From Pontibacterium granulatum (GTDB lineage Bacteria; Pseudomonadota; Gammaproteobacteria; Pseudomonadales; Balneatricaceae): a DNA stretch of 64,000 nt. The stretch is from positions 1 to 64,000 of the forward strand of contig NZ_JASBRH010000010.1 in the NCBI RefSeq assembly GCF_029961155.1. The letters run 5' to 3'. The first letter of the stretch is position 1. Each line of letters starts with the position of its first letter. This document shows positions 9,882-24,061 of this stretch, in pieces. Under the pieces are notes generated by a model. The model ran no database searches. It was not told the DNA's origin and saw only the letters and a list, made by a program, of their open reading frames with translations. The position numbers and the translations under genes are program-made.

Positions 9882-11135
9882 ATGGGTTACCAGAATATTC
9901 AGGTTCCAGACGGACAGAAGATCACGGTGAACGAAGATTTCTCGCTAAATGTACCTTTCAATCCAATCATTCCTTACATCGAAGGAGATGGCATCGGAGT
10001 CGATGTATCGCCGGTGATGATCGATGTGGTGAATGCGGCTGTCGCTAAGGCATACAACGGTAAGCGCCAGATTGCATGGATGGAGGTCTATGCCGGTGAA
10101 AAGGCGACCGAAGTCTATGATCAGGATACCTGGCTGCCCGATGAAACGCTGGCGGCGTTTAAAGAATTTAAGGTGGGTATCAAAGGTCCGCTGACTACGC
10201 CGGTAGGTGGGGGGATTCGCTCCTTGAATGTAGCACTGCGCCAGGAGCTGGACCTGTACGTGTGTCAACGTCCGGTCCGTTGGTTCGAGGGTGTGCCAAG
10301 CCCCGTGGTAAATCCCGGCGATGTGGACATGGTGATCTACCGAGAAAACTCTGAAGACATTTATGCGGGTGTTGAGTGGAAGGCGGGTTCACCGGAAGCA
10401 GATAAGGTGATCAAGTTTCTCAAAGAGGAGATGGGCGTCACCAAGATTCGCTTTGATCGGATGTGTGGTATCGGTGTGAAGCCGGTATCTGAAGAAGGTA
10501 CTAAACGCCTCGTGCGTCAGGCCTTGCAGTACTGTGTAGACAACGACCGCGAATCCCTTACTCTGGTGCATAAGGGTAACATTATGAAGTTTACCGAGGG
10601 GGCGTTTAAAGAGTGGGGCTATGAGTTGGCGCGCGATGAGTTTGGTGCCGAGCTGCTGGATGGTGGTCCCTGGATGAGTTTTCAGAATCCGAGAACGGGT
10701 CGCGATATAGTCGTTAAAGATGTAATTGCGGATGCGATGCTGCAGCAGATCTTGCTGCGTCCTGCTGAGTACGACGTGGTGGCTACTTTGAACCTCAATG
10801 GGGATTACCTCTCCGATGCGTTGGCCGCTGAGGTGGGCGGTATTGGTATCGCGCCAGGTGCAAACCTGTCGGATGATGTGGCGATCTTTGAGGCGACACA
10901 CGGCACGGCGCCTAAATACGCCGGTCAGGATAAGGTGAATCCGGGCTCGGTGATTCTGTCAGCCGAGATGATGTTGCGGCATATCGGTTGGATCGAAGCG
11001 GCGGATCTGATTATCAAGGGTATGGACGGTGCGATCTCGGCGAAAACAGTGACCTATGACTTCGAGCGGTTGATGGATGGGGCGACCTTGCTGTCCTGTT
11101 CCGCGTTTGGTGATGCGATCATCGATAATATGTAG
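9882..11135 (+). CDS. icd: Isocitrate dehydrogenase (NADP+)
   Basis: TCA-cycle enzyme converting isocitrate to 2-oxoglutarate with NADPH. At 417 residues it matches E. coli Icd (416). The substrate loop [20 protein letters not shown] contains the regulatory serine that AceK phosphorylates in E. coli, and [19 protein letters not shown] and [11 protein letters not shown] are the metal/coenzyme segments. The ATG at 9882 is chosen because GGAGAAGG lies just before it; an upstream in-frame TTG would add 18 non-homologous residues. It competes for isocitrate with AceA, whose gene starts this window. A strong terminator follows. Confidence 0.97.
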   Translation: MGYQNIQVPDGQKITVNEDFSLNVPFNPIIPYIEGDGIGVDVSPVMIDVVNAAVAKAYNGKRQIAWMEVYAGEKATEVYDQDTWLPDETLAAFKEFKVGIKGPLTTPVGGGIRSLNVALRQELDLYVCQRPVRWFEGVPSPVVNPGDVDMVIYRENSEDIYAGVEWKAGSPEADKVIKFLKEEMGVTKIRFDRMCGIGVKPVSEEGTKRLVRQALQYCVDNDRESLTLVHKGNIMKFTEGAFKEWGYELARDEFGAELLDGGPWMSFQNPRTGRDIVVKDVIADAMLQQILLRPAEYDVVATLNLNGDYLSDALAAEVGGIGIAPGANLSDDVAIFEATHGTAPKYAGQDKVNPGSVILSAEMMLRHIGWIEAADLIIKGMDGAISAKTVTYDFERLMDGATLLSCSAFGDAIIDNM

Positions 11136-11173
11136 GAGTTGGTCGTTGGTCTGCGAGTGACTGACCCGAAACT

Positions 11174-11201
11174 AAAAAACCAGCCGGATGGCTGGTTTTT
11201 T
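11174..11201 (+). terminator. Rho-independent terminator after icd
   Basis: AAAAAACCAGCC-GGAT-GGCTGGTTTTTT lies about 40 bases after the icd stop. The stem is GC-rich and the U-tract is perfect. Confidence 0.9.
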
Positions 11202-11383
11202 GTGGTCGAATTGAGGTTCGACGAAGTGCTTGATGACTATGAATCCAGAATTTAACGCTTTCTATGTTCGTATGCCGTTGGTTTTGACCAGGTGTATTGG
11301 GTGTTGCCAAGTCGCTTCCAAACCACGATCTATTCTTTGCCTCACAGCATTTGTTGTTATTTGAATCGATACTACCTGAGAAA

Positions 11384-11593
11384 TCAGGTGGTGAGCGGTC
11401 GAATGTTTACAGCGTGCAGGCCTTTAGGGCCAGGCTCTGTATCAAATTCCACGGTTTGCCCGGCCTTCAGGCTTTTGTAGCCCTCGGTTTGGATGGCCGA
11501 GTAATGCGCAAAGAGATCCTCGTTATGCTCTTCAGAGAGGATGAAGCCATAACCCTTAGCATTGTTGAACCACTTTACTTTCCCTGTCTGCAT
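11384..11593 (-). CDS. cspD: Cold-shock-like protein CspD
   Basis: A 69-residue cold-shock domain protein. [15 protein letters not shown] carries RNP1 and [17 protein letters not shown] carries RNP2, so it binds single-stranded nucleic acid. CspD of E. coli inhibits replication in stationary phase. The ATG at 11593 follows TAGGAGTC; the longer frame upstream is not conserved. It is divergent from clpS-clpA, the same layout as in E. coli, which supports CspD rather than another Csp. Confidence 0.9.
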   Translation of the reverse strand: MQTGKVKWFNNAKGYGFILSEEHNEDLFAHYSAIQTEGYKSLKAGQTVEFDTEPGPKGLHAVNIRPLTT

Positions 11594-11836
11594 AGAAAGA
11601 CTCCTAATATCCAGATCCAGTGATGAAGAAGAATGCGTAAGCAAACCTCAACTGCTGCCCTCGGTGCTGTTAAAATATAGTTTAAGAGGACTGCAAATTC
11701 CTTTACGTCTTCGCAGGGACACCAGATACTCATCACTCCTGCTGCGAACAATTATAGCATGCAGAATTCGGTCATGTGGATAGGCGTGCAATTAATGTTC
11801 AATTGTTTATTGATTTACCCTAAAAGACAGATTTTC

Positions 11837-12199
11837 ATGGAAAACACAAACTTACTGAATACTATTCGCCTGTCGAATGAGCCTTCAGAGGGCGAAGGCT
11901 ACCCGGATCATGGGGTAGTCACAGAGGAGACTAAGCCCGAATTAAAGCGGCCTTCGATGTACCGTGTTGTACTGATGAATGACGATTACACACCGATGGA
12001 TTTTGTTGTGGAGGTGTTGATGGCGTTCTTTAACATGAACGAAGAAAAAGCCACCCAGGTGATGTTGGCTGTACATACACAAGGAAAAGGTGTCTGTGGC
12101 GTCTATACTCGTGATGTAGCCGAAACTAAAGCTGCGATGGTGAATCAATATGCAAGAGATAACAAACATCCCTTGCTGTGTGAAATTGAAAGTGTATAG
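11837..12199 (+). CDS. clpS: ATP-dependent Clp protease adaptor ClpS
   Basis: Adaptor that delivers proteins with N-terminal Leu, Phe, Tyr or Trp (N-degrons) to ClpAP. The 120 residues include a variable N-terminal extension, then the conserved core [20 protein letters not shown] with the NDD pocket motif, and [20 protein letters not shown]. The ATG at 11837 (MENTNLL) is chosen because it begins the extension found in the family; earlier in-frame starts add a hydrophobic non-homologous segment. It lies 9 bases before clpA, clearly an operon. Confidence 0.95.
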   Translation: MENTNLLNTIRLSNEPSEGEGYPDHGVVTEETKPELKRPSMYRVVLMNDDYTPMDFVVEVLMAFFNMNEEKATQVMLAVHTQGKGVCGVYTRDVAETKAAMVNQYARDNKHPLLCEIESV

Positions 12200-12208
12200 G
12201 GGGCCGCT

Positions 12209-14464
12209 ATGCTGAACCGAGAGCTTGAAGATACGCTCAGTGCAGCCTTCAAAGCCGCAAAGGAAAAACGGCATGAATTTATGACGGTCGAGCATTTGCT
12301 GTTGGCGTTGCTGGATAATCGTGCCGCCACTGATGTGTTAAATGCGTGTGGAGCTGATGTGGAGAAGCTTCGCCAGACCTTGGCTGATTTTATTGACGAA
12401 ACAACACCCCTGTTACCTGACGATATTCCAAACATCGAAACGCAGCCTACACTCGGCTTCCAGCGTGTATTGCAGCGAGCGGTGTTTCACGTGCAGTCAT
12501 CCGGCAAGAGCGAGGTGACCGGCGCAAACGTCCTGGTAGCAATTTTTAGTGAGCAGGAGAGTCAGGCAGTATTCGTACTTCAGCAGCAAGGTGTGGAGCG
12601 CATCGATGCTGTGAACTACATCTCACACGGCATATCTCGTGTGTCCGATCATCAACACGATGCCAGTGAAGCCAGTGTAGAGGGTGAGGCGAAGGAAGAT
12701 GCCGAGAAGAGCCCGCTGGCGAAGTATGCGGTTAACCTTAATGTGGAAGCTTCACAGGGGCGTATCGATCCGTTAGTGGGACGTGACTCCGAGGTTGAGC
12801 GTGTTATCCAGATCTTGTCTCGTCGCCGCAAAAACAACCCGCTGTTGGTTGGTGAGGCAGGGGTAGGCAAAACGGCGATTGCTGAAGGTCTGGCTAAGCG
12901 GATTGTTGAACAGCAGGTACCGGAAATTATCTCCGAATCTGTCGTTTACTCTCTGGACCTAGGTGCGTTGCTGGCAGGCACTAAATACCGTGGTGACTTT
13001 GAGAAGCGATTAAAATCGCTGCTGAGTGAGATTCGTCGTCAGGATCATGCGATTCTGTTTATCGATGAAATTCATACCATCATTGGTGCCGGTGCGGCTT
13101 CCGGTGGTTCTATGGATGCTTCGAACCTGTTGAAGCCATTGCTGAGTTCCGGTGCGATCCGTTGTATCGGATCTACTACCTTCCAGGAATTCCGTGGCAT
13201 CTTCGAAAAAGACCGTGCGCTGGCGCGTCGTTTCCAGAAAGTCGATATTCTGGAGCCGACCGTAGAAGATACCTACCAGATCCTGAAAGGTCTGAAAGGT
13301 CGCTTCGAAGAGCATCACGAGATCGAGTATGAGGATGAGGCACTGCGTGCTGCGTCCGAACTCGCAGACCGTTACATCAACGACAAGCATATGCCGGATA
13401 AAGCGATTGACGTGATCGACGAGGCGGGTGCCTACCAGCGCCTGTTGCCGCAAGAGCTACGCAAGAAAGTTATCGGTGTTGAGGATGTGGAAACGGTTGT
13501 CGCTAAGATTGCGCGTATTCCGCCGAAGAGTGTCTCTGCATCTGATAAGGATCTGCTGGCGAAGCTGGATAAGAACCTGAAAATGGTTGTGCTGGGGCAG
13601 GATGAGGCAATTGATACGCTGGCTGCGGCAATCAAGTTGTCCCGTGCGGGTCTGAAAGAGCCTAACAAGCCGGTTGGTAGCTTCCTCTTCTCTGGCCCAA
13701 CTGGCGTGGGTAAGACCGAAGTAACTACCCAGTTGGCGCGCCTGATGGGTATCGAGCTGGTGCGGTTCGACATGTCCGAGTATATGGAGCGTCACACCGT
13801 ATCACGCCTGATTGGTGCGCCTCCTGGCTATGTTGGCTACGATCAGGGCGGCCTGCTGACTGAAGCAATTACCAAGTCGCCACATTGTGTGTTGTTGCTC
13901 GATGAAATTGAGAAGGCGCATCCCGAAGTCTTCAACCTGCTGCTGCAGGTGATGGATAACGGTACCCTGACCGATAACAACGGGCGTAAGGCTGATTTCC
14001 GCAACGTGATTCTGGTGATGACTACGAATGCGGGGGCGGAACAGATGGCACGCAACTCCATCGGGTTCTCCAAGCAGGATCATACCACCGACGGCATGGA
14101 AGCAATTCGCAAGCTGTTTACACCGGAATTCCGCAACCGTCTGGATGGTATTATTCAGTTTAAAGCGCTGGATGCAGATATCATCAAGGGTGTGGTTGAT
14201 AAGTTCCTCACCGAGCTGCAGGTTCAGCTGGATGATAAACGGGTTGTACTGCATATGGATGATGCGGCACGAAGCTGGTTTGCTGAAAATGGCTACGATC
14301 AGCAGATGGGGGCGCGACCAATGAAGCGTCTGATCCAGGAAAAACTGAAGAAGCCGCTGGCAGAGATGATTCTGTTTGGCGAACTTGCTGAGGAGGGCGG
14401 TGATGTTGCGATTACCGTCGGGCCAGACGGAGAGTTGAGTCTGGAGGTTATGGAGGCAGCCTGA
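12209..14464 (+). CDS. clpA: Clp protease ATP-binding subunit ClpA
   Basis: HSP100 unfoldase that feeds substrates to ClpP. At 751 residues it matches E. coli ClpA (758). The N-domain (about 1-145) binds ClpS, AAA domain D1 has Walker A GEAGVGKT near residue 215, and D2 has GPTGVGKT near residue 496, followed by the ClpP-contact loop containing IGFSKQ. No ClpB-type middle domain is present. It follows clpS directly; clpP is not in the window. Confidence 0.97.
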   Translation: MLNRELEDTLSAAFKAAKEKRHEFMTVEHLLLALLDNRAATDVLNACGADVEKLRQTLADFIDETTPLLPDDIPNIETQPTLGFQRVLQRAVFHVQSSGKSEVTGANVLVAIFSEQESQAVFVLQQQGVERIDAVNYISHGISRVSDHQHDASEASVEGEAKEDAEKSPLAKYAVNLNVEASQGRIDPLVGRDSEVERVIQILSRRRKNNPLLVGEAGVGKTAIAEGLAKRIVEQQVPEIISESVVYSLDLGALLAGTKYRGDFEKRLKSLLSEIRRQDHAILFIDEIHTIIGAGAASGGSMDASNLLKPLLSSGAIRCIGSTTFQEFRGIFEKDRALARRFQKVDILEPTVEDTYQILKGLKGRFEEHHEIEYEDEALRAASELADRYINDKHMPDKAIDVIDEAGAYQRLLPQELRKKVIGVEDVETVVAKIARIPPKSVSASDKDLLAKLDKNLKMVVLGQDEAIDTLAAAIKLSRAGLKEPNKPVGSFLFSGPTGVGKTEVTTQLARLMGIELVRFDMSEYMERHTVSRLIGAPPGYVGYDQGGLLTEAITKSPHCVLLLDEIEKAHPEVFNLLLQVMDNGTLTDNNGRKADFRNVILVMTTNAGAEQMARNSIGFSKQDHTTDGMEAIRKLFTPEFRNRLDGIIQFKALDADIIKGVVDKFLTELQVQLDDKRVVLHMDDAARSWFAENGYDQQMGARPMKRLIQEKLKKPLAEMILFGELAEEGGDVAITVGPDGELSLEVMEAA

Positions 14465-14497
14465 TGGCTGCCCCCATTAACTCGGTCGGGCGAAGGA

Positions 14498-14716
<219 letters not shown>

Positions 14717-14839
14717 TCAGTAGCTACCTCTTGAGGCTTTGCAGAGCCAAACCCGTTTTTTTAAAGCGCCGTATTGTGCCTGAAATCTTCAGGCATATCA
14801 AAGAGATTATAGAAAACGGGAAGGGGAATTTTGTTGCAG

Positions 14840-15550
14840 TTATGTGATGGAAACCCAGTGGCCATCCAATAACAGTTCAATTGGTCGGAACATGATCTTG
14901 TAGTTCATTTTCCGGCACTCACGTACCCAGTAACCCAGATAGACATATTGCAGGTGGCGGCGCTTGGTTTCAGTGATCTGCCAAAGTATGCAATAGGTAC
15001 CCAGGCTCCGTTTTTCTTCATCGGGTTCGTAAAAAGTGTAGATAGGTGAGAGGCCTTGATCCAGTTCGTCGCAGACTGCGATGGCCATAAGTTTGTTGTC
15101 AGGATTGCGAAACTCGAAAAAGATTGTGTCCTGAGCGCCATCCACCAGGAACGAGGTGAACTGATCAATGCTCGGGGGGTACATATCACCGTCTTTGTGA
15201 CGCAGTGTGATATACCGGGCATACAGATCGTAGTATTCCTGGGTGAACTGTGGTGTTACGGCGCGGAAAGTCAGGTCACGGTTTTTTGCCATAACGCGTT
15301 TCTGGCTTTTGCTCGGCGTAAATACGTCTGCTGGGATGCGGACAGAGATGCATGCCTGGCAGTCCTTACAATGTGGCCGGTAGATATGGCCACCGCTACG
15401 CCTGAAACCCAAGTCGGATAGCTGGCTGTATGTATCCTTGGTGATGACCGCATGGGGGTCAACAAACAGGGTCTTGGCCTGTCGGTCCTTCAGATAGCTG
15501 CAATCGTGCTCTGGTGTTGCGTAAAAGTGCAAGGTCTTCAGGTTTGTCAT
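14840..15550 (-). CDS. bpt: Aspartate/glutamate leucyltransferase Bpt
   Basis: Transfers leucine from Leu-tRNA to proteins with N-terminal Asp or Glu, making a primary N-degron for ClpS. Homologous to eukaryotic arginyltransferase ATE1; 236 residues is normal. The N-terminal [16 protein letters not shown] and the cysteine-rich [17 protein letters not shown] segment (CxxC) are characteristic, as is [15 protein letters not shown] near the end. Its ATG overlaps the aat stop by four bases, so both transferases are co-translated. Confidence 0.95.
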   Translation of the reverse strand: MTNLKTLHFYATPEHDCSYLKDRQAKTLFVDPHAVITKDTYSQLSDLGFRRSGGHIYRPHCKDCQACISVRIPADVFTPSKSQKRVMAKNRDLTFRAVTPQFTQEYYDLYARYITLRHKDGDMYPPSIDQFTSFLVDGAQDTIFFEFRNPDNKLMAIAVCDELDQGLSPIYTFYEPDEEKRSLGTYCILWQITETKRRHLQYVYLGYWVRECRKMNYKIMFRPIELLLDGHWVSIT

Positions 15551-16266
15551 CTAATAGGAGCCTCCCCGAAGCTAAGTTCTTCCGGATTAAACACCCATTC
15601 GTGTCCGGGTGGCAGATCCAGATATTTGTTCAGGTAACGCTTAAACTCCGCCCTGGGAATCTCTTTTGCGCCAAGACTTTTCAGGTGGTTGTTGCTCACC
15701 TGGCAGTCGATTAAAGCATAGCCCCAGATTTGCAGTTGTTCGACCATGAGCGTAAACGCAATTTTTGACGCGTCGGTTTCACGGCTGAACATCGATTCGC
15801 CAAAAAACATTTTGCCCATGGCGAGGCCGTAGAGGCCACCGACCAGCTTGCCATCGATGCGTAGCTCAACAGAGTGGGCGACACCCTGGCGGAACAGTTC
15901 GCAGTAAGCGCCTTTCATGGCTCGGGTGATCCAGGTGCCGTCCCCGTTGGTGCGTGGTTCGGCGCAGGCGTCTACGACCGCTTCGAAATCTGTATCAAAG
16001 CTGACTTCATAGTCTCTTTTGCGCATGCGTTTACGCAAGCTGCGTGAAACATGAAGTTGTCCAGGGAATACAACGCAGCGGGGGTCCGGGCTCCACCAAA
16101 GAATGGGTTCACCCTGGTTGTACCATGGGAATATGCCCTGTCGGTACGCTTCTTTCAGCCGTGCAGGACTCAGGTCGCCTCCGGCTGCAAGCAGACCGTT
16201 AGGCTCCTTGAGTGCGGTATGAATAGCAGGGAAGCTATGTGTTCCGATGTCTAACCAAGCGATCAT
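15547..16266 (-). CDS. aat: Leucyl/phenylalanyl-tRNA--protein transferase Aat
   Basis: Adds Leu or Phe from aminoacyl-tRNA to N-terminal Lys or Arg of target proteins, feeding the ClpS-ClpA pathway encoded nearby. 239 residues. [40 protein letters not shown] and [19 protein letters not shown] are the family signatures. The gene lies between trxB and bpt (4-base overlap with bpt). Confidence 0.97.
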   Translation of the reverse strand: MIAWLDIGTHSFPAIHTALKEPNGLLAAGGDLSPARLKEAYRQGIFPWYNQGEPILWWSPDPRCVVFPGQLHVSRSLRKRMRKRDYEVSFDTDFEAVVDACAEPRTNGDGTWITRAMKGAYCELFRQGVAHSVELRIDGKLVGGLYGLAMGKMFFGESMFSRETDASKIAFTLMVEQLQIWGYALIDCQVSNNHLKSLGAKEIPRAEFKRYLNKYLDLPPGHEWVFNPEELSFGEAPIR

Positions 16267-16276
16267 ATTTCGCCAG

Positions 16277-16299
16277 AAAAGCGGGCGCCGTGCGCCCGC
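16277..16299 (-). terminator. Terminator after trxB
   Basis: The 8-bp stem GCGGGCGC-CGT-GCGCCCGC is followed on the minus strand by TTTTC, just after the trxB stop and before aat. The short U-tract lowers certainty. Confidence 0.65.
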
Positions 16300-16305
16300 C
16301 GTTCC

Positions 16306-17289
<984 letters not shown>

Positions 17290-17555
17290 TTATCGCGAAA
17301 GGATAGGGGCGAAAAGTAAATTTTCAAGGCTGGACAGCAAATTTATTTCAGATCGATTTCTTTTGAGTTAATAGCCTTTTAAGGAATATGTAAATAATTT
17401 GTTCAGTGTTGTGTGTTTGGTGATCAAGGTTGGAAAAACCTTCCCCTTGAACCTACGGCGTAGACTCTTGTCCCACCTGATCGAATTCCCGTAACCGTGC
17501 TACTTTATGTTATGGTCTTGTGTTGTTGTAAGAGCTTGAAAGTGGAGTGTTTCTG

Positions 17556-20282
17556 TTGAATTTGACCGACAAGGATCAGCTGCTTGAATTTCCGTCGTTA
17601 CTCGCACGTGTATTCAAGGAATCGGCACTGATCGTCATCATCGGTGTCTGCCTGTTTTTGATCCTGGCGTTGTTGGGGTATGACCCGCGTGATCCGGGCT
17701 GGTCCCATCTGGGCTATCAGCCCGAAGTCCGTAACTATACGGGCAAAGTGGGGGCGTGGTTGGCAGATCTGTCTTTGTCTGCGGTGGGTATTGCCGCCTA
17801 TCTGATCCCTGTAGTGATCTGTGTGCCGGCCGTTCGGTTTTTGGTGCGTAAAAACGTCAGCCTGATGGATGCAGTCCCCTATTTTATTTTGCGCTCAGTA
17901 GGCGCGCTGCTGTTGCTTGCCTGTGCTGCGGCGATCGCCTCGACTCATTTCGATAATCGGGAGATGCAACTGCCATTCTCTGCAGGCGGATTATTGGGTG
18001 AGGCGCTCTCCGATCAGTTTGTCGATCTGTTCAGTGTTGTGGGCAGCTCGGTTCTGTTGTTTACCTTGTTTCTCTTTGGCTGCACGTTGTTTATCGAAGC
18101 GTCCTGGGGGCGTGTGCTGGAGTTTATCGGTAAAGGAGTCGTGAACGGCGTAGAGAAAGCACGGGAACGTTCCAGCGCCCTGGCTGCTCGACGAGGCGAA
18201 AATGCCGACTATGAAGCATACGAAGAATATGATGAGCACGATGAGGACTGCACCGACGATGTTCGGGCGGAAGCAGAGGTTCCTGTACATCAGCCTTCTG
18301 ATTCACCTCCGGTAACCATGTCGGGTGCCGTTGCAGAAGATGACCCGTTACTAAGTGCTCATCGTTCAGCTGCCATTGAAAGGCAGGAATCTAAGCGTAT
18401 CGAGCCGAGTTTTGGCGCGATGGATAAGGCGTCAGCGCCTAACGAAACACCTAAACATCAGGCTGCTCAGGTTCGTCAGCCGGTACGTGAAGCGGTCGCT
18501 GTAGTTGAAGACGACGTGCCGTTTGACCCGTCTCCAAACAGCCAGCCTGAATATATCCAACCTGTACAGGAGCGTGCACCTGTGCAGGAAGTGGCAACTG
18601 AAGCCGGGGTGGTTGACTCGCCGGTGTCTGATCCTGCTTCAGGCCTGATGAACAAGAACTCCCCGGATGGCCAGAAAAACCTGCGCATCGTGCCGTTGTC
18701 TGAAACCCACAAGCCGATGCAGGACAAAGATCTGGGGCTGGAGCCTGAGGCTCAGGGCAGCAGTCGACCTGCACGACCGAAAATGCGTATTCCATCGCTG
18801 GATCAGTTGGATCCACCCGCCTTGAACCAGAGTGCAGGCTACTCACCGGAACAGCTGGAGCACATGTCGCGGTTACTGGAAGCGAAGTTGAAAGACTTCA
18901 ACGTGGTCGCGGAAGTGGTTGAGGTGAATCCGGGCCCGGTAATTACCCGTTTTGAGATCCAGCCTGCACCGGGTGTGAAGGCGAGCAAGATCACCAATCT
19001 GGCGAAAGACCTGGCGCGCTCCATGGCGGTGAGCAGCGTACGTGTTGTGGAGGTTATCGCCGGTAAGTCGGTGATGGGTATCGAGATCCCTAACGAAGAG
19101 CGCCAGACGGTAAGCCTCAGCGAGGTGCTTAACTCAAAGCCGTATCTGGAAGCGTCGTCGAAACTGACACTGGGTTTGGGTAACGACATTGCCGGTAACC
19201 CGGTGGTGGCTAACCTGGCGAAGATGCCTCACCTGTTGGTGGCCGGTACAACCGGCTCCGGTAAGTCGGTGGGTGTAAACGCGATGCTACTGAGTCTGCT
19301 GTTCAAGGCGACGCCCGACGAAGTACGCCTGATGATGGTCGATCCAAAGATGCTGGAGTTGTCCATCTATGACGGTATCCCGCACCTGCTGACGCCGGTA
19401 ATTACCGATATGAAAGATGCCGCGGCAGGTTTGCGCTGGTGCGTGGGAGAGATGGAGGAGCGCTATCGCCTGATGGCGAAGATGGGGGTGCGTAATATTG
19501 CGGGCTTTAATGACAAGATCGAAAAAGCCCGTAAAGAGGGTAACCCTCTGACAGATCCGCTTTGGAACCCGGAAGAGTACGGTATGCCTGCCGACTCTCC
19601 GGCGCCGGAGCTGAAACCGTTGCCGTACATCGTGGTGGTGGTCGATGAGTTCGCCGACATGATGATGATCGTTGGTAAGAAGGTCGAAGAGTTGATTGCC
19701 CGTATCGCGCAGAAAGCACGTGCGGCGGGTATTCACCTGATTTTGGCAACGCAGCGACCATCGGTGGATGTGATCACCGGTCTGATCAAGGCCAACATCC
19801 CGACCCGAATTGCATTCCAGGTATCATCCAAAATCGATTCCCGTACCATCCTGGATCAGGCGGGTGCCGAGCACCTGTTGGGCTGGGGTGATATGCTCTA
19901 CCTGCCTGCCGGTACCAGTATTCCAAACCGTGTTCACGGTGCCTTTGTATCTGATGACGAGGTTCATCGCGTGGTTGAGGCCTGGAAGAAGGTCGGACCG
20001 CCGAACTTTGTGGATGAAATTTTGAACGCGGACAGCGGTGACTCAGTCATAACCGGTTCAGGTGGACTGTTCGATGATGAGCAGGATCCACTTTATGATG
20101 AAGCGGTGGCGTTTGTGACTGAAACCCGTAAAGCTTCGATCTCCAGTGTGCAGCGTAAGCTGAAAATCGGATACAACCGATCTGCACGTATGATCGAAGC
20201 GATGGAAGCGGCAGGTGTGGTTAGCTCGGCGGGTAGCAACGGACAGCGAGAAGTATTGGCGCCACCTCCGGTTAGGGATTAA
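17556..20282 (+). CDS. ftsK: DNA translocase FtsK
   Basis: Septum-anchored motor that pumps chromosome ends and activates XerCD at dif. About 908 residues, shorter than E. coli FtsK (1329) because of a short acidic/Pro-rich linker (about 200-420). Four membrane segments occupy the first 185 residues. The motor has Walker [14 protein letters not shown] near 562 and Walker [13 protein letters not shown], and the C-terminal 65 residues form the gamma winged helix that reads KOPS. No ATG is available: GGAG at 17544 best fits the TTG at 17556, although GTG at 17547 is possible. Stop overlaps the lolA start. Confidence 0.95.
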   Translation: MNLTDKDQLLEFPSLLARVFKESALIVIIGVCLFLILALLGYDPRDPGWSHLGYQPEVRNYTGKVGAWLADLSLSAVGIAAYLIPVVICVPAVRFLVRKNVSLMDAVPYFILRSVGALLLLACAAAIASTHFDNREMQLPFSAGGLLGEALSDQFVDLFSVVGSSVLLFTLFLFGCTLFIEASWGRVLEFIGKGVVNGVEKARERSSALAARRGENADYEAYEEYDEHDEDCTDDVRAEAEVPVHQPSDSPPVTMSGAVAEDDPLLSAHRSAAIERQESKRIEPSFGAMDKASAPNETPKHQAAQVRQPVREAVAVVEDDVPFDPSPNSQPEYIQPVQERAPVQEVATEAGVVDSPVSDPASGLMNKNSPDGQKNLRIVPLSETHKPMQDKDLGLEPEAQGSSRPARPKMRIPSLDQLDPPALNQSAGYSPEQLEHMSRLLEAKLKDFNVVAEVVEVNPGPVITRFEIQPAPGVKASKITNLAKDLARSMAVSSVRVVEVIAGKSVMGIEIPNEERQTVSLSEVLNSKPYLEASSKLTLGLGNDIAGNPVVANLAKMPHLLVAGTTGSGKSVGVNAMLLSLLFKATPDEVRLMMVDPKMLELSIYDGIPHLLTPVITDMKDAAAGLRWCVGEMEERYRLMAKMGVRNIAGFNDKIEKARKEGNPLTDPLWNPEEYGMPADSPAPELKPLPYIVVVVDEFADMMMIVGKKVEELIARIAQKARAAGIHLILATQRPSVDVITGLIKANIPTRIAFQVSSKIDSRTILDQAGAEHLLGWGDMLYLPAGTSIPNRVHGAFVSDDEVHRVVEAWKKVGPPNFVDEILNADSGDSVITGSGGLFDDEQDPLYDEAVAFVTETRKASISSVQRKLKIGYNRSARMIEAMEAAGVVSSAGSNGQREVLAPPPVRD

Positions 20283-20938
20283 TGATGATAACCTTTTTGA
20301 AAAAAGCATGTCTTACCGCCGCTCTGGTTGTGAGCGCGGCGGGTACGGCAACGTTCGCACAGGCGGAAACCGCCAGCGAGAAATTGAAAGCACTGCTGGA
20401 CGGTTACAGTACCTTCAGTGCGGAGTTTTCACAGATTGCTTCGGCTGACCAAGGCGGTCGTGTGCAGGAGTCCACCGGAAGCCTGCAGGTCGCCAAGCCC
20501 AACAAGTTTCGTTGGACCAGCAATGAACCCTATCCGCAGATTATCGTGGGTGACGGGACCTATATATGGGTGCATGATCCGGATCTGGAGCAGGTGACGC
20601 GCAAACCGGCGCAGAACGGCACGACCAGCGCGCCAGCACTGATCCTGAACGGCCAGATAGAGGAGCTGGAGCAGCAGTTTAATATCGCCGGTGGTCAAGT
20701 GTCTGATCTGGGCGGTCAGTTATTTGAGCTGATACCGTTGACCGAACAGAACACCTTCAAACGCATCCGCCTGTTTTTCGCAGGTGAAAAGATCTCCGAA
20801 CTGATGTTGGAAGATACGCTGGGGCAGCGCACTACCATCGTATTCCAGAACCAGCAGATCAATCCGGAGTTTTCGGCGAATCAATTTCAGTTTGTGCTGC
20901 CGGAAGGGGCTGACCTGATTCTGGATAGTGAAATCTGA
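20282..20938 (+). CDS. lolA: Outer-membrane lipoprotein carrier LolA
   Basis: Periplasmic chaperone that takes lipoproteins from LolCDE to LolB. 218 residues including a signal peptide (about 1-28, cleavage after FAQA). [28 protein letters not shown] and [13 protein letters not shown] are typical. The ATG overlaps the ftsK stop by one base, and its own stop overlaps the rarA start, so ftsK-lolA-rarA are coupled. This order is widely conserved. Confidence 0.95.
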   Translation: MMITFLKKACLTAALVVSAAGTATFAQAETASEKLKALLDGYSTFSAEFSQIASADQGGRVQESTGSLQVAKPNKFRWTSNEPYPQIIVGDGTYIWVHDPDLEQVTRKPAQNGTTSAPALILNGQIEELEQQFNIAGGQVSDLGGQLFELIPLTEQNTFKRIRLFFAGEKISELMLEDTLGQRTTIVFQNQQINPEFSANQFQFVLPEGADLILDSEI

Positions 20939-22281
20939 TGGACGATTTGTTCGGTGCCCCGCAGCAGGTTTATGAGCCACTGGCCGCACGCATGCGCCCG
21001 GTGAGCCTCGAAGACTATGCCGGGCAATCACATCTTTTGGCAAAGGGTAAGCCGCTGCGCACTGCGTTGGAGCAGGGCGCTGCACACTCGATGTTGTTCT
21101 GGGGGCCGCCAGGGGTGGGTAAAACCACGCTCGCAAAACTGATTGCCCACCACGTCGATGCGCACTTTATGACGCTGTCAGCGGTGCTGTCTGGGGTGAA
21201 AGATATCCGGGCCGCCGTAGAGCAGGCCAAGCAGGTACAGATGCAGTCCGGTCGTAAGACCATCCTGTTTGTGGATGAGGTGCATCGTTTTAACAAATCC
21301 CAACAGGACGCGTTCCTGCCCTACATTGAAGACGGTACGATTATCTTTGTGGGCGCCACCACGGAAAATCCCTCGTTTGAACTCAATAACGCACTGTTGT
21401 CCCGCGCCCGTGTTTACCTCCTGCGTAGTCTCGAAGTTGAGGATATCCGGGGTGTAATTGATCGGGCACTGGCGGATGAGCAGCATGGTCTGGGCGGTCG
21501 TGATCTGGTGATTGCCGATGGGCTGCTGGACAAACTTGCCGTTGCGGCGGATGGTGATGCTCGTCGGGCGCTCAATTTGCTTGAGATCGCTTCAGACCTG
21601 GCGCAATCCACGGAGCAGGGTGAGGTGGTTGACGATGTCGTGATGGAGGAAGTACTGCGCTCCACCGGTCGTCGTTACGACAAGCAGGGCGATCTCTATT
21701 ACGACATGATCTCTGCCTTCCACAAATCAGTGCGGGGCTCGTCACCGGATGGTGCCCTGTACTGGTGTTGCCGCATGCTGGATGGCGGCTGTGATCCGCT
21801 CTACATTGCCCGCCGCCTGGTGGCGATCGCCTCTGAAGATATCGGTAATGCCGACCCGCGCGCAATGCAGGTGGTACTGTCTGCCTGGGACGCGTTTGAG
21901 CGGGTGGGACCGGCTGAAGGGGAGCGAGCGATTGCCCAGGCCGCCGTGTACTGTGCCTGTGCGCCGAAAAGTAATGCGCTCTATATGGCCTACAACCAGT
22001 GTCGTGCAGATGTGGCATCGCAACCGGGTTATGATGTGCCGGAACATCTGCGCAACGCGCCAACCTCCCTGATGAAAGATCTGGGGTATGGCGCTGAGTA
22101 CCGTTATGCCCACAACGAACCGGGTGCGTACGCGGCCGGTGAAAACTACCTGCCTCCGGAACTGGCCGACCAGCGCTGGTACGTACCGGAAGAGCGTGGG
22201 TTAGAGATAAAGATCGCTGAAAAGCTGAAATACCTGCGCGGACTGGATGCGGAGAGTCCGCTGCAGCGTTATCAAAAATAG
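20938..22281 (+). CDS. rarA: Replication-associated recombination protein RarA (MgsA)
   Basis: AAA+ ATPase of the clamp-loader family acting at stalled forks with SSB. 447 residues. Opening region [20 protein letters not shown], Walker [15 protein letters not shown], Walker [20 protein letters not shown], sensor [12 protein letters not shown], and the C-terminal tetramerization domain with [20 protein letters not shown]. It overlaps lolA (TGATG) and precedes crcB. Confidence 0.96.
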   Translation: MDDLFGAPQQVYEPLAARMRPVSLEDYAGQSHLLAKGKPLRTALEQGAAHSMLFWGPPGVGKTTLAKLIAHHVDAHFMTLSAVLSGVKDIRAAVEQAKQVQMQSGRKTILFVDEVHRFNKSQQDAFLPYIEDGTIIFVGATTENPSFELNNALLSRARVYLLRSLEVEDIRGVIDRALADEQHGLGGRDLVIADGLLDKLAVAADGDARRALNLLEIASDLAQSTEQGEVVDDVVMEEVLRSTGRRYDKQGDLYYDMISAFHKSVRGSSPDGALYWCCRMLDGGCDPLYIARRLVAIASEDIGNADPRAMQVVLSAWDAFERVGPAEGERAIAQAAVYCACAPKSNALYMAYNQCRADVASQPGYDVPEHLRNAPTSLMKDLGYGAEYRYAHNEPGAYAAGENYLPPELADQRWYVPEERGLEIKIAEKLKYLRGLDAESPLQRYQK

Positions 22282-22299
22282 TGTGTAAGGATTGATGCT

Positions 22300-22671
22300 A
22301 TGCAAACCCTAATCGCGGTAGCCGTCGGCGGTGCGTTCGGTGCACTGGCGCGTTATGGTATGAGCCTGATGCTCAATAACGTGGAGCACAAAATCCAGTT
22401 TGGAACGCTGACGTGTAACGTGATTGGTTCCTTCCTGATGGGTGTCCTGTTTGTGCTGATTCTGGAAAAAGAGCACTGGAATCCGGAGTTACGTCCCCTC
22501 TTGATGGTCGGATTTATGGGCGCTTTCACAACTTTTTCTACGTTTTCGCTGGAAACCGTCGCCATGCTTAGCGAAGGGCATGTTATGTGGGCGGCGATTT
22601 ATATATTATTAAGCGTCATTTTATGTATCACCGCCCTGGCTGGCGGTTTGTGGTTTACACGCTTGTTTTAA
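22300..22671 (+). CDS. crcB: Fluoride ion channel CrcB/FluC
   Basis: Small inner-membrane protein (123 residues, four membrane helices) that exports fluoride as a dual-topology dimer. GAFGALARYGMS, the conserved TCNVIGSFLMGVL and the pore motif MGAFTTFSTFSLE with its phenylalanines are present. No fluoride riboswitch is visible in the 18 bases before it; it is simply embedded in the rarA-serS operon. Confidence 0.95.
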   Translation: MQTLIAVAVGGAFGALARYGMSLMLNNVEHKIQFGTLTCNVIGSFLMGVLFVLILEKEHWNPELRPLLMVGFMGAFTTFSTFSLETVAMLSEGHVMWAAIYILLSVILCITALAGGLWFTRLF

Positions 22672-22677
22672 AACTAA

Positions 22678-23967
<1,290 letters not shown>

Positions 23968-23990
23968 TCTGCTCGGCGTTAGGTAAAAGA

Positions 23991-24018
23991 AAAGGGTGTC
24001 AACATGACACCCTTTTTT
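23991..24018 (+). terminator. Rho-independent terminator after serS
   Basis: AAAGGGTGTC-AACAT-GACACCCTTTTTT, 24 bases after the serS stop, with a perfect stem and long U-tract. Confidence 0.9.
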
Positions 24019-24061
24019 GTGGCTGAAGGCGTTTCGAGGGTTTTCGTTGTTTGAGGGTGGG